DNA of 64,000 nucleotides from Reichenbachiella agariperforans (GTDB taxonomy: Bacteria > Bacteroidota > Bacteroidia > Cytophagales > Cyclobacteriaceae), in the NCBI RefSeq assembly GCF_900142205.1, contig NZ_FRAA01000007.1:62001-126000 (forward strand). Reading direction: 5' to 3'. Position 1 is the first letter of the stretch. The number at the start of each line of letters is the position of its first letter. Shown in pieces: positions 7,480-15,669 of this stretch. The translations under genes were made by a program, and so were the position numbers. Under the pieces are notes generated by a model. That model ran no database searches and had not been told where the DNA came from. It saw nothing but the letters and a program-made list of their open reading frames with translations.

Positions 7480-8396
7480 GCATTTTCCCCAAACGGACTA
7501 TACAGGGTGAAACAGTGACTATTCACTGGAACTTCAATACATCTAACCTTAATGATTTTCATGTGTTACCTTGGGTAAGGATTGGCATCAAAAATCCTTT
7601 AGGAAAAGTTACAATGCTTTTTGAAGGACATGTACTAGGACTACCTGATGAACCAAAAGAACTGAAGACTGAAGAACCAAAATTAAAATATCTTAACAAA
7701 AGTGTACCCTTACTTTTATTGGCCGATTACCTCAGCGGAAAGCACAAAAAGGAAAAGCTGGTTGAGATACTTGAAAACATCCAATCTGGTCGCCATTATT
7801 ATTTCACCTATAAAGTGCCCAAAAATGCTCCTTTAGGCAAATATCATCTGATCTCAGAAATCCACATCAATGGAGAGTTAAGGCTTTCCAAAACAGCGGC
7901 AGATGACTTCTTTTTTGTTGAAAAAATGTCTTCCAAAAAGATTGAAAAATTCAATGATCACCATCAAGTATTAATATTTAATCATTCTCCGGAAAAAACG
8001 CCGGTCAAAATAGTCGGTTGCATACCTACCCTAGAAGGGAAAATGCAGACCACTGTGAATGTCTTTGAAATGGGCGGTTATGAAGAGAAAAAAGTCCCAT
8101 TAACTACCTCCTTGAGTTTTTTACTTTACAATGAAGAACGGCAGGTTATTCCTTTACAAGAGAGTTTTACTAATCTTTTGTTGAGAAATCAACAGATTTC
8201 TTCATTAAATAAATCCGGAGGAGATATTTATCTATTTAAAAAAGAAAATACTGAAGCTTATCACCTCAATGAAAGTCAAAGAATTTTATGGCAAAAAGCC
8301 AATGGTTTATTGAAGACAGAATCTTTGACCAAAAATGAAAGAATGCTTTTGGAAGAAATGGTAGCAGAAGACTTGATTCACTACTTATCTCTTTAG
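7476..8396 (+). CDS. Unknown protein with a PqqD/RRE-like C-terminus
   Basis: A protein of 306 residues with two apparent parts. Residues 1-150 are beta-rich, Ig-like in feel (GETVTIHWNFNTSNL, NAPLGKYHLISEIHINGELR). I recognise no family there. The last ~60 residues (248-306) follow the pattern of PqqD-type RiPP recognition elements: a short beta-hairpin (GDIYLFKKENTEAYHLNES), then helices with QRILWQKANG and RMLLEEMVAEDLIHYL, ending at a 'LI' turn. Such elements bind leader peptides in RiPP pathways. There is no signal peptide, so it is cytoplasmic. The start overlaps the upstream gene, hence coupled expression. The RRE assignment is by eye only and could be tested by HHpred against RRE profiles. 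Confidence 0.45.
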   Translation: MSIFPKRTIQGETVTIHWNFNTSNLNDFHVLPWVRIGIKNPLGKVTMLFEGHVLGLPDEPKELKTEEPKLKYLNKSVPLLLLADYLSGKHKKEKLVEILENIQSGRHYYFTYKVPKNAPLGKYHLISEIHINGELRLSKTAADDFFFVEKMSSKKIEKFNDHHQVLIFNHSPEKTPVKIVGCIPTLEGKMQTTVNVFEMGGYEEKKVPLTTSLSFLLYNEERQVIPLQESFTNLLLRNQQISSLNKSGGDIYLFKKENTEAYHLNESQRILWQKANGLLKTESLTKNERMLLEEMVAEDLIHYLSL

Positions 8397-8462
8397 AGGG
8401 GAAACCTCTCCATTTTGCCACTTACCCATCGTTTTAATCGAATCATAAAATTTACTTTTATT

Positions 8463-8491
8463 TTTCAAACGCAATATGATTGCGTTTGAAA
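8463..8491. promoter_or_regulatory. Perfect 13-3-13 inverted repeat, Fur/Zur-like operator
   Basis: Arms TTTCAAACGCAAT (8463-8475) and ATTGCGTTTGAAA (8479-8491) are exact inverse complements around ATG. The inner 15 bp (CGCAATATGATTGCG) match the other three boxes. There is no T tract, so an operator is more likely than a terminator. Confidence 0.6.
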
Positions 8492-8505
8492 CGAATTGCT
8501 ATGTT

Positions 8506-8520
8506 TGCAACAATATTGCA
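8506..8520. promoter_or_regulatory. Fur/Zur-like operator over the -7 element of the receptor gene
   Basis: TGCAACAATATTGCA is an inverted repeat with 6 of 7 positions pairing, ending 12 bp before the receptor start codon. It overlaps TATGTTTG (8500-8507), an exact match to the Bacteroidota -7 consensus TAnnTTTG. A bound repressor would block this promoter. Confidence 0.55.
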
Positions 8521-8532
8521 TTTTAAAAGAGT

Positions 8533-10869
8533 ATGATCTATCGCCTTTATATATTGATTCCCCTCACCCTTCTTCAAAGCCTTTGTTTTGGACAAGATGC
8601 TATGATTTCAGGTATAGTGATAGACGCCCATGGGGAGAAACTTCCTGGTGTAACGGTTCAAATCAATGAATTAAATCGTGGCTCTGTTACTGACCATGTA
8701 GGGCACTATACTTTCCCAAATCTTAAATCAGGTAATTACACAATCACGGCCTCATTTATCGGCTTTCAGAAGTATAATCAGCGTTTTACCATAAAGGATA
8801 GAAAACCCATAAGCATCAATATCACATTGAAAGAAGCGGTAACACAATTGAATGAAGTTACTGTCATGGCAAAATCAGAAAGTCAAGAGCTGCATGAAAG
8901 TGTGGCAAGTGTCGCTGTACTTGAAACAAAAAAACTGTATGCCCAAAGCAACAACACCAGCGATGTGATCAAGCAGATTTCGGGGGTGAATGTGAGACAA
9001 ACGGGAGGGTTTGGTAGTAGTGCTGATGTATACATCAACGGCATGTCCGGCAAGCAGGTAAAGTTCTTTCTTGATGGAATTCCACTTTCTTACTATGGTT
9101 CAGGACTGGGGCTTAATGTTTTACCCGTCAACCTGATGGAACAAATCGAAGTGTACAAAGGCGTAGTGCCAGTTGATCTGGGAGCTGATGCATTAGGGGG
9201 AGCAATTAACATCAAATCGAGAAAGGAATACATCAATTACTTGGATGCATCCTATTCCCTTGGTTCTTTCAACACACACAAAGTCAACCTGAATGGCCAA
9301 TACGTAAATTCAGAAAATCATTTAATAGCAGGAGTCAATTCGTTCTACAATCATTCGGATAATAATTATAAAGTTGACGTAGAGATTCCTGATCAGTTTG
9401 GTAACCCTGAACCTACTACCGTCAGACGGTTTCATGATCAGTTTACCAACTACTTAGTCAATGCGTATGCTGGAGTTTATGATAAGAAGTATGCTGATCG
9501 ACTAGTTTTTAGTGCCAGATTTTCAGGACTTGATGATGATATTCAGCACAATGCCGTGATGGCTCAGCCTTATGGTCAGGTTACTTATGATGAATCTACA
9601 TTGGGCTTTTCTGCTAATTATGAAAAGGAAGAAATCTTGCCTCGTATGGCGCTCAAGTGGTACGGGGGAGTAAATATGACTAGCGGGAACTTTGTGGACA
9701 CCACACTCAATGCCTATACATGGGATGGCGAGGTATATGACAGACGAACGGATGGAGGGGAGATTTCCACATCGCGCAACCTCTTGAGTCTCCATTCTAG
9801 GAATGCTGTAAGCAGGCTCAATCTTCACCACAATCCTTGGGAAAAGGGACAGTTCACTCTTAATGTTTTTTCCTCGCGGTTCAATAGATATGGGAAAGAT
9901 CCGATAGCCGCCGAATTTTATGGAGAGGACTTTTATGCCAACCCCACAACTTTGATTAAAAATGCCACAGGTCTGGCATACGAACATGCTTTCTCCACTG
10001 CATTGGTAAGTTACACGGGGGTCAAGCATTTCTATATGATGGCAGATGGGTATGCCATTCAAAACATGGAATTTCAGCCCAATAAGCAAACAGTCTCCAA
10101 TTTTGGGGTTTCCCAATCGTTGCGTTATCGATTTTTTAGGGATTTTCTAGCCAAAGCCTCCTACGAATATGCCACTCGCCTGCCTGACGAGACAGAGTTG
10201 TTTGGTGATTTTACCCTGGTGCGTCCCAACCCGTTTTTGAACCCTGAGCAAAGCCACAATGCCAATTTGGGCTTTCAATTCAACACCCAAAAGTTAAAAG
10301 TGGAATTGAATACATTCTACAGATTGACTGACAACATCATCTGGTTACGGACTTCTCAGTTCTTTGCACAATATCAAAACCTATTAAAGGCACTTGTCAA
10401 AGGGTTGGATGTTGAGGTTCAATACCAACCATTCGATTTTATCAGACTAAAGGCAAACGCAACCTATCAGGACATCCGAAACAGATCATCGAGAAGTGTG
10501 ACTGGTTCGGTAGATAATCGCTACTATGACGCCCGACTACCAAACATTCCCTATCTGTTTGGCAATGGAGAAGTCCGATATCAAAAGTCCGATTTTCTTG
10601 GGACAAATAGCCGATTCTCTGCGTGGTGGTCTGCTAGCTATGTACATGAGTTCTATCTCTATTGGGCAGTAGATGGAAATAAAGATTTAAAAAACACCAT
10701 ACCGAGTCAATTCATTCAAAACATTGGGGTCTCATACGCTCTTCCAGCTGACCGCTTCTCCGTCAGCCTCGAACCCACAAATCTTTTTGACCAGAAAGCA
10801 TTTGACAACTTCAGTGTGCAGCGTCCAGGCAGGGCTTTGTATGTCACTCTTAGAACTTATTTACACTAA
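8533..10869 (+). CDS. TonB-dependent receptor
   Basis: A 778-residue outer-membrane receptor. A signal peptide ends near residue 21 (CFGQ/DA). A CarboxypepD_reg-like domain covers about 24-100 (GIVIDAHGEKLPGVTV). The plug domain lies at about 130-232 (DVIKQISGVNVR, DGIPLSYYGSG, GALGGAINIKSR-type end), and a 22-strand barrel fills the rest, ending in an aromatic-rich strand. It takes up a metal-chelate or small ligand using TonB energy. SusD-type partners are missing, so it belongs to the siderophore-like class. Two Fur/Zur-like boxes lie directly before it, and a DUF4374-type lipoprotein follows 11 bp after its stop. Together these suggest uptake of a metallophore, possibly the product of the upstream peptide genes. 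Confidence 0.85.
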   Translation: MIYRLYILIPLTLLQSLCFGQDAMISGIVIDAHGEKLPGVTVQINELNRGSVTDHVGHYTFPNLKSGNYTITASFIGFQKYNQRFTIKDRKPISINITLKEAVTQLNEVTVMAKSESQELHESVASVAVLETKKLYAQSNNTSDVIKQISGVNVRQTGGFGSSADVYINGMSGKQVKFFLDGIPLSYYGSGLGLNVLPVNLMEQIEVYKGVVPVDLGADALGGAINIKSRKEYINYLDASYSLGSFNTHKVNLNGQYVNSENHLIAGVNSFYNHSDNNYKVDVEIPDQFGNPEPTTVRRFHDQFTNYLVNAYAGVYDKKYADRLVFSARFSGLDDDIQHNAVMAQPYGQVTYDESTLGFSANYEKEEILPRMALKWYGGVNMTSGNFVDTTLNAYTWDGEVYDRRTDGGEISTSRNLLSLHSRNAVSRLNLHHNPWEKGQFTLNVFSSRFNRYGKDPIAAEFYGEDFYANPTTLIKNATGLAYEHAFSTALVSYTGVKHFYMMADGYAIQNMEFQPNKQTVSNFGVSQSLRYRFFRDFLAKASYEYATRLPDETELFGDFTLVRPNPFLNPEQSHNANLGFQFNTQKLKVELNTFYRLTDNIIWLRTSQFFAQYQNLLKALVKGLDVEVQYQPFDFIRLKANATYQDIRNRSSRSVTGSVDNRYYDARLPNIPYLFGNGEVRYQKSDFLGTNSRFSAWWSASYVHEFYLYWAVDGNKDLKNTIPSQFIQNIGVSYALPADRFSVSLEPTNLFDQKAFDNFSVQRPGRALYVTLRTYLH

Positions 10870-10880
10870 AATTAGAATTA

Positions 10881-12089
10881 ATGAAAAAGCAATTACTCAA
10901 TCAAAAAGGTATATTGGTTATAGCCTTATTATCTGTATGGTCATTCATTGGATGTGAAAATGATGATCCCGAACCAAATACCAAACCAAGCGTGGAAGTT
11001 GATTTTGCCATTTCCACGGTAAGTGGGGCATGGCCTGATCAAACCACTTATATACAGGGCGTTGAATCTTTGGATTTTACCAGTTTGGGAAATGAAAATG
11101 CCATAGAACTGACAGGAAGTGCTCGTACAGTTTCTTACGAAGGCAGTGTGTATGCGATCCCATCAGGTGCACCTGCTAACCTGATAAAATACAGCATAAA
11201 TACCAATGGCGTTCCTGAAGAAGAAGAACGAATTGTAGTGCCTGGGGCTAATACCTTTTCCACACTCTATTTCGAAAGTGAAACCGTAGCATATGGCACG
11301 GTAGCTGGGGGTATTTCAAAACTTATCATATTCGATCCCTCTACGATGCGGATTACGGATGAAGTTTCCCTAACGGCTATAACTCAAAAATTTCCAGAAG
11401 CCACTCGCACCTATTATCTCGACATGATAGAAAGAGATGGTAAGCTTTTTATGGGCATTCATTACGAAAATAATTTTGTGCCAGTCAACGACAATGCCTA
11501 CGTAGCGGTCATTGATTTAAGCACCAATACAGTAGAAAAAGTAATATCAGACACCCGAACTGGTATGTTTTTCGGTGGACAAGCACCCAACTCAGGAATG
11601 ATATTGGACGCTAATGGGGACATATATGTTCAGACACTGGGTACTACAAATGCCGGAGGAGTAGCTCCTAGCGGGGTATTACGCATCAAAAGTGGTGAAA
11701 CCGATTTTGATCCAGATTATTTCTTTGATCTCGAAGAGGCAGTAGGCAATATCTGCTATGGCATCTATCATACTTCAAGCGGACGTACTTTCACCGCCAA
11801 TGTTCAAAACGAAACAGACTTTTGGGAATATCTCACGGACGAGCCCCAATTTAAGTATGTAGAAATTGACCTTGAAGCTACAGAAAGCCTTGGCAATGTT
11901 CCAGGGTTACCTACTACCTATGGTTCAAGAACAATGATCGTTCATGAGTTGGAAGATCAGAAACTGCTATTCACTATTGCCACAAATGATGAAAATGCGG
12001 TGTACGAATTTGACACGAATACCAATACCAGTAGCAAGCTTTTTGTATCCACAGGTGGTTATATCTCAGGTCTGGAAAAACTAAATTAA
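10881..12089 (+). CDS. DUF4374-like surface lipoprotein, beta-propeller
   Basis: A 402-residue protein with a lipoprotein signal (SFIGCEN, C25), followed by an acidic stretch (ENDDPEPN) that favours export to the outer surface in Bacteroidota. The repeated blades (GSVYAIPSGAPANLIKYSIN, KLIIFDPSTMRITDEV, DANGDIYVQTLG, LFTIATNDENAVYEFD) show a beta-propeller like that of DUF4374 proteins. The DUF4374 protein XusB of Bacteroides thetaiotaomicron is a surface siderophore-binding partner of the TonB receptor XusA. The same order, receptor then lipoprotein, is seen here. Its ligand is unknown. The PepSY partner XusC is absent. Confidence 0.65.
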   Translation: MKKQLLNQKGILVIALLSVWSFIGCENDDPEPNTKPSVEVDFAISTVSGAWPDQTTYIQGVESLDFTSLGNENAIELTGSARTVSYEGSVYAIPSGAPANLIKYSINTNGVPEEEERIVVPGANTFSTLYFESETVAYGTVAGGISKLIIFDPSTMRITDEVSLTAITQKFPEATRTYYLDMIERDGKLFMGIHYENNFVPVNDNAYVAVIDLSTNTVEKVISDTRTGMFFGGQAPNSGMILDANGDIYVQTLGTTNAGGVAPSGVLRIKSGETDFDPDYFFDLEEAVGNICYGIYHTSSGRTFTANVQNETDFWEYLTDEPQFKYVEIDLEATESLGNVPGLPTTYGSRTMIVHELEDQKLLFTIATNDENAVYEFDTNTNTSSKLFVSTGGYISGLEKLN

Positions 12090-12091
12090 TT

Positions 12092-12793
12092 ATGCTACAA
12101 GCCACAGAACTCACGAAAAAGTACGGAAAATTCACAGCGCTGAATGCCCTCAATCTTTCGGTAAAAAAGGGCGATATATTTTGCCTGCTTGGGGCTAATG
12201 GGGCAGGGAAATCTACCACGATTAACCTGTTTCTTAACTTCATTGAGCCTACGGGGGGTAAAGCCACCATCAACGCACTGGACGTGACGCAGCACGGGAA
12301 AGCAACCAAAAAGCTGCTGTCCTACATCCCCGAAAATCTGATGCTATATCCTAACCTAACGGGGCTGGAAAATTTGGATTTTTTCTGTGGCTTGGGAGGC
12401 AAGAGTTATAGCAAGGATCATTTGGAAGAACTGCTCAAGCAATCAGGTTTGCAGACCAACTTCCTGCACAAGCGTGTGAGCAATTACTCCAAAGGCATGC
12501 GCCAAAAAGTGGGAATTGCTTTGGCACGAGCTCGTGAAGCCAGTGTACTACTACTGGATGAGCCAACATCAGGACTTGATCCAAAAGCCAGCAACGAGTT
12601 TTCCGAACTTTTACTAGATATGAAGGACAAAGGAGTGGCCACATTGATGGCCACTCATGACCTTTTCCGTGCCAAAGATACGGGCACGCATATCGGGATT
12701 ATGAAAGAAGGGATACTGATCGAGCAGTTTGCTTCGGATGATGTCAGCTTTCAGGACTTGGAAAAACTCTACCTCAAGCACATGCACAATTAA
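12092..12793 (+). CDS. ABC transporter ATP-binding protein
   Basis: A 233-residue ATPase of the ABC-2 type. Walker A is GANGAGKST (34-42), the signature motif is YSKGM (132-136) and Walker B is LLLDEP (153-158), followed by the H-loop ATHD. Sequence style and the partner permeases resemble NosF/CcmA-type exporters. It starts 2 bp after the lipoprotein stop and is followed by two membrane proteins, so the three should form one transporter. The substrate could be the peptide product or a related toxin or chelate, and the gene order alone cannot tell. Confidence 0.9.
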   Translation: MLQATELTKKYGKFTALNALNLSVKKGDIFCLLGANGAGKSTTINLFLNFIEPTGGKATINALDVTQHGKATKKLLSYIPENLMLYPNLTGLENLDFFCGLGGKSYSKDHLEELLKQSGLQTNFLHKRVSNYSKGMRQKVGIALARAREASVLLLDEPTSGLDPKASNEFSELLLDMKDKGVATLMATHDLFRAKDTGTHIGIMKEGILIEQFASDDVSFQDLEKLYLKHMHN

Positions 12794-12800
12794 GTAGTTT

Positions 12801-14237
12801 ATGAATCAGCTAATTTTTATAGCCAAAAAGGAAATCAAGGTGGCCATTCGTGAAAGGCTCGTTATTTCTCTAGGAGCAATTATTATTTTGTTGTTGGGAG
12901 TAGCCTTGTATGCTGGATATATTTCATATCGTCAGCAGCAGCAAATCATCACCCAAACCCAGATTGAAAAGCGGCAAGAATGGTTGAATCAAGGTGACAA
13001 ACATCCGCATATTGCTGCACACTATGGCACCTTTGTATTTAAACCCAAAACCATTCTCAGTCTGTTTGACTTTGGTTTAGACGCTTATACTGGGACCTCG
13101 GTGTATTTGGAAGCACATCATCAGCATGAATTCATGTTTCGTCCAGCCCAAGATCATAGCAGTATGATCCGTTTTGGTGAACTAAGTGCTGCGTTGGTGT
13201 TGCAGGTACTCGTTCCTTTGCTCATTATTTTCTTGGCTTTTGCTTCTTTCACTCGTGAGCGGGAAAGCGGAACACTCAAACTGCTCATGAGTCAGGGGAC
13301 ATCTTTCAATACATTGACTTGGGGAAAAATACTGGCTTACGCAGTGATGCTGGCAGTGATCCTACTACCGTTCTTGCTCGGTTTGGTGCTCCTTTCGGTA
13401 AGTCACATGAGCTATGATGTCATTCCAGATATAACAGTCAGAGTAGCCATGCTGGTGCTGATCTATGGTCTGTATTTATGTTTCTTTATCGCTTTTTCTG
13501 TGTGGGTGTCTCTACGGTCTGGCTCAGGGAGAAATGCGCTACTTACATTACTTACCTGTTGGATATTTTTTGCCATTCTCTTGCCCAAAACAGTAGCTAA
13601 CCTCAGTGAGAGTTTTTATTCGCTACCTTCCATGCGGGAGTTTAAAGCACAGATCGATGAAACCAAGCGAAATGGACTGGATGGGAAAACGCCCCGATCC
13701 GTTCGTATGGCTAATTTGAAAAAAGAGTATCTGGAAAAATACGGGGTAGATTCGGTGCAACAGCTGCCATTCAATTTTGAAGGCGTGAGCATGCAGGCAG
13801 GGGAAGAATTTGGTGACCAAGTCTATGATTATCATCTAAATAACCTTCGTGAGATTTTTCATAAGCAAAACCAGTTGGGCAGCATCGCTAGTCTCTTCAA
13901 TCCCTATCTGGCTGTACAGCACCTTTCCATGGCTCTATCAGGGACAGATATACACACCTTTATCCACTTTGAAGAAGAGGTAGAGAGATATAGAAGAGAG
14001 CTGGTACGAAAAATGAATCAGGATATGGCCGAAAACTCTAAGTATGGAGAATTCTATGGCTACAAGGCAGGAAGTGACTTGTGGGGAGAAATCGAAGACT
14101 TTTCTTACCGAGCACCTACCGCCTGGCAGCTCCTCAGCTACTACAAATTGGAACTAATCTCCCTGATGCTGTGGATGGCGCTTACAATGGTACTCTTACA
14201 TGTTGCAAACCGAAAAATGAAACCAATCCATGAATAG
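12801..14237 (+). CDS. ABC-2 permease with large extracytoplasmic domain (DUF3526-like)
   Basis: A 478-residue membrane protein. One helix lies at about 20-42, a long soluble segment at 45-125, then a cluster of helices at about 130-275 (LVPLLIIFLAFASFTRERESGTLKLLMSQG is the ABC-2 coupling segment), another soluble part at 275-445 and a last helix. This is the layout of DUF3526 permeases found with NosF-like ATPases. It starts 7 bp after the ATPase and overlaps the next permease by 8 bp, so the two probably form a heterodimer. Confidence 0.8.
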   Translation: MNQLIFIAKKEIKVAIRERLVISLGAIIILLLGVALYAGYISYRQQQQIITQTQIEKRQEWLNQGDKHPHIAAHYGTFVFKPKTILSLFDFGLDAYTGTSVYLEAHHQHEFMFRPAQDHSSMIRFGELSAALVLQVLVPLLIIFLAFASFTRERESGTLKLLMSQGTSFNTLTWGKILAYAVMLAVILLPFLLGLVLLSVSHMSYDVIPDITVRVAMLVLIYGLYLCFFIAFSVWVSLRSGSGRNALLTLLTCWIFFAILLPKTVANLSESFYSLPSMREFKAQIDETKRNGLDGKTPRSVRMANLKKEYLEKYGVDSVQQLPFNFEGVSMQAGEEFGDQVYDYHLNNLREIFHKQNQLGSIASLFNPYLAVQHLSMALSGTDIHTFIHFEEEVERYRRELVRKMNQDMAENSKYGEFYGYKAGSDLWGEIEDFSYRAPTAWQLLSYYKLELISLMLWMALTMVLLHVANRKMKPIHE

Positions 14238-15669
14238 ACAGATTCTAACATTGATCCGCTACGAGTGGAAAACTTTTGTTCGCAACAAGTTTCAGCTGCT
14301 CCTGCTCGTCATTACCTTTCTTTTTGGTCTGTACGCGATATACTACGGACAGTCAGAAATCAATGCACAGCGGGAAACGATCAACGCAGTAACTGCTCTA
14401 GAGACAAAAGAGTTTTCTCAATACAAAGGCAGTTTTACTACAGAAATGGAAAACCAGACGCAGGAGCAAACACATGATATAGCTTCCCGTCCAGAGTATG
14501 CCTGGTATCGCCATGGCTATCATGCTATTTTACCTCCACACGATTATGCTCCACTGGCGATCGGCCAGCGTGATTTGTTTCGGTACTACTACCGACTCAC
14601 AGGCACGAGCTTGCATTATCAGCTGTTTGAAAATGAACTGGCCAACCCTGTGAACCTCCTAGCAGGCAATTTTGATCTCTCTTTCCTGCTGGTTTATTTG
14701 TTCCCGCTGCTGATTATCGCCTTTTGCTATGGTTTGTTTTCTTCTGAAAAGGAAAGCGGTACGCTTGCACTCTTACAGATACAGGCCGTTAGCATCCGAA
14801 AAATCATGCTGGTTCGCCTGGCATTTTATTTCGTACTGATCACGGGACTAGCTATATTCATTTCGCTCTTAGGTCTATGTTTATCAGGCAATCCTTTTAC
14901 AGAGGAAAACATGTTGCCTGCCATCGCATGGGTGATAGGGACCACTTTGTATTGTGCCTTTTGGTTTGGGCTGCTGTTTTTAATCATAAGCTTTAAGAAA
15001 GGTTCGGCTTTCAATGCCATTTCCGCTGCTGGTTGCTGGTTGCTATTGCTCATCGTAGTTCCAGCAGTGCTCAATGTGATTGTTACCGTCAAGTATCCTT
15101 TGAGCAGTGCAACATTGGCTGGCCTCACCCGCAGAACTGGGCTCGAAAATGAGGATGACGAAGAGGAGTCTAAAGAAGTAATTATGGAATTCCTTGCTCA
15201 CATGCCAGAGCTGACTGGGAGTGATAGCTTAATGAAAAACAACATGCTCCCAAAAGCTTATGCGGCTTTTACCACACTAAAAGACATCAACAGCCAACAG
15301 GAAGTGGATCACTATAATGACAAGGTGGCGAAAAGGAATCAATGGACATCACAGTTTCTATGGCTCAGCCCAGCAGTAAACATGCAGGAGATTTTGGCTC
15401 ACATAACGCAAACGGACCTCAATACTTTTCTTGATTTTCAGAATGCGTTAGCGGATTTTCATGAAGAAATCACAGACTTCTACTTCACGCGCCTGTTCTG
15501 GGACAGACCAATTTTATTAGAAGATTACGAGCAATTGCCTGTTTTTGAGATGTCCGAAGATCTAAATCGCGGGAACATCATTTGGTTTGGCTTAGGCAAA
15601 ATTTTGATAGCGGCAGGGCTGGTGTTTTTAGTAGGCTTTTTCAGAATGCGTAAAGGGGTCAAGCAATGA
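14230..15669 (+). CDS. Second ABC-2 permease (DUF3526-like)
   Basis: A 479-residue paralogue of the preceding permease with the same topology: helix at about 20-40, soluble domain, helices at about 150-285 including the coupling segment GLFSSEKESGTLALLQIQAV, soluble domain and a C-terminal helix. The loop at about 305-315 is strongly acidic (ENEDDEEESKE). It overlaps both neighbours by a few bases, which fits coupled production of a two-subunit membrane unit. Confidence 0.8.
   Translation: MNRQILTLIRYEWKTFVRNKFQLLLLVITFLFGLYAIYYGQSEINAQRETINAVTALETKEFSQYKGSFTTEMENQTQEQTHDIASRPEYAWYRHGYHAILPPHDYAPLAIGQRDLFRYYYRLTGTSLHYQLFENELANPVNLLAGNFDLSFLLVYLFPLLIIAFCYGLFSSEKESGTLALLQIQAVSIRKIMLVRLAFYFVLITGLAIFISLLGLCLSGNPFTEENMLPAIAWVIGTTLYCAFWFGLLFLIISFKKGSAFNAISAAGCWLLLLIVVPAVLNVIVTVKYPLSSATLAGLTRRTGLENEDDEEESKEVIMEFLAHMPELTGSDSLMKNNMLPKAYAAFTTLKDINSQQEVDHYNDKVAKRNQWTSQFLWLSPAVNMQEILAHITQTDLNTFLDFQNALADFHEEITDFYFTRLFWDRPILLEDYEQLPVFEMSEDLNRGNIIWFGLGKILIAAGLVFLVGFFRMRKGVKQ

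Noticed and set aside
8463-8491. Perfect palindrome considered as a terminator of the RRE-like gene
   Set aside because: No T run follows, and its core matches three other operator-like boxes.
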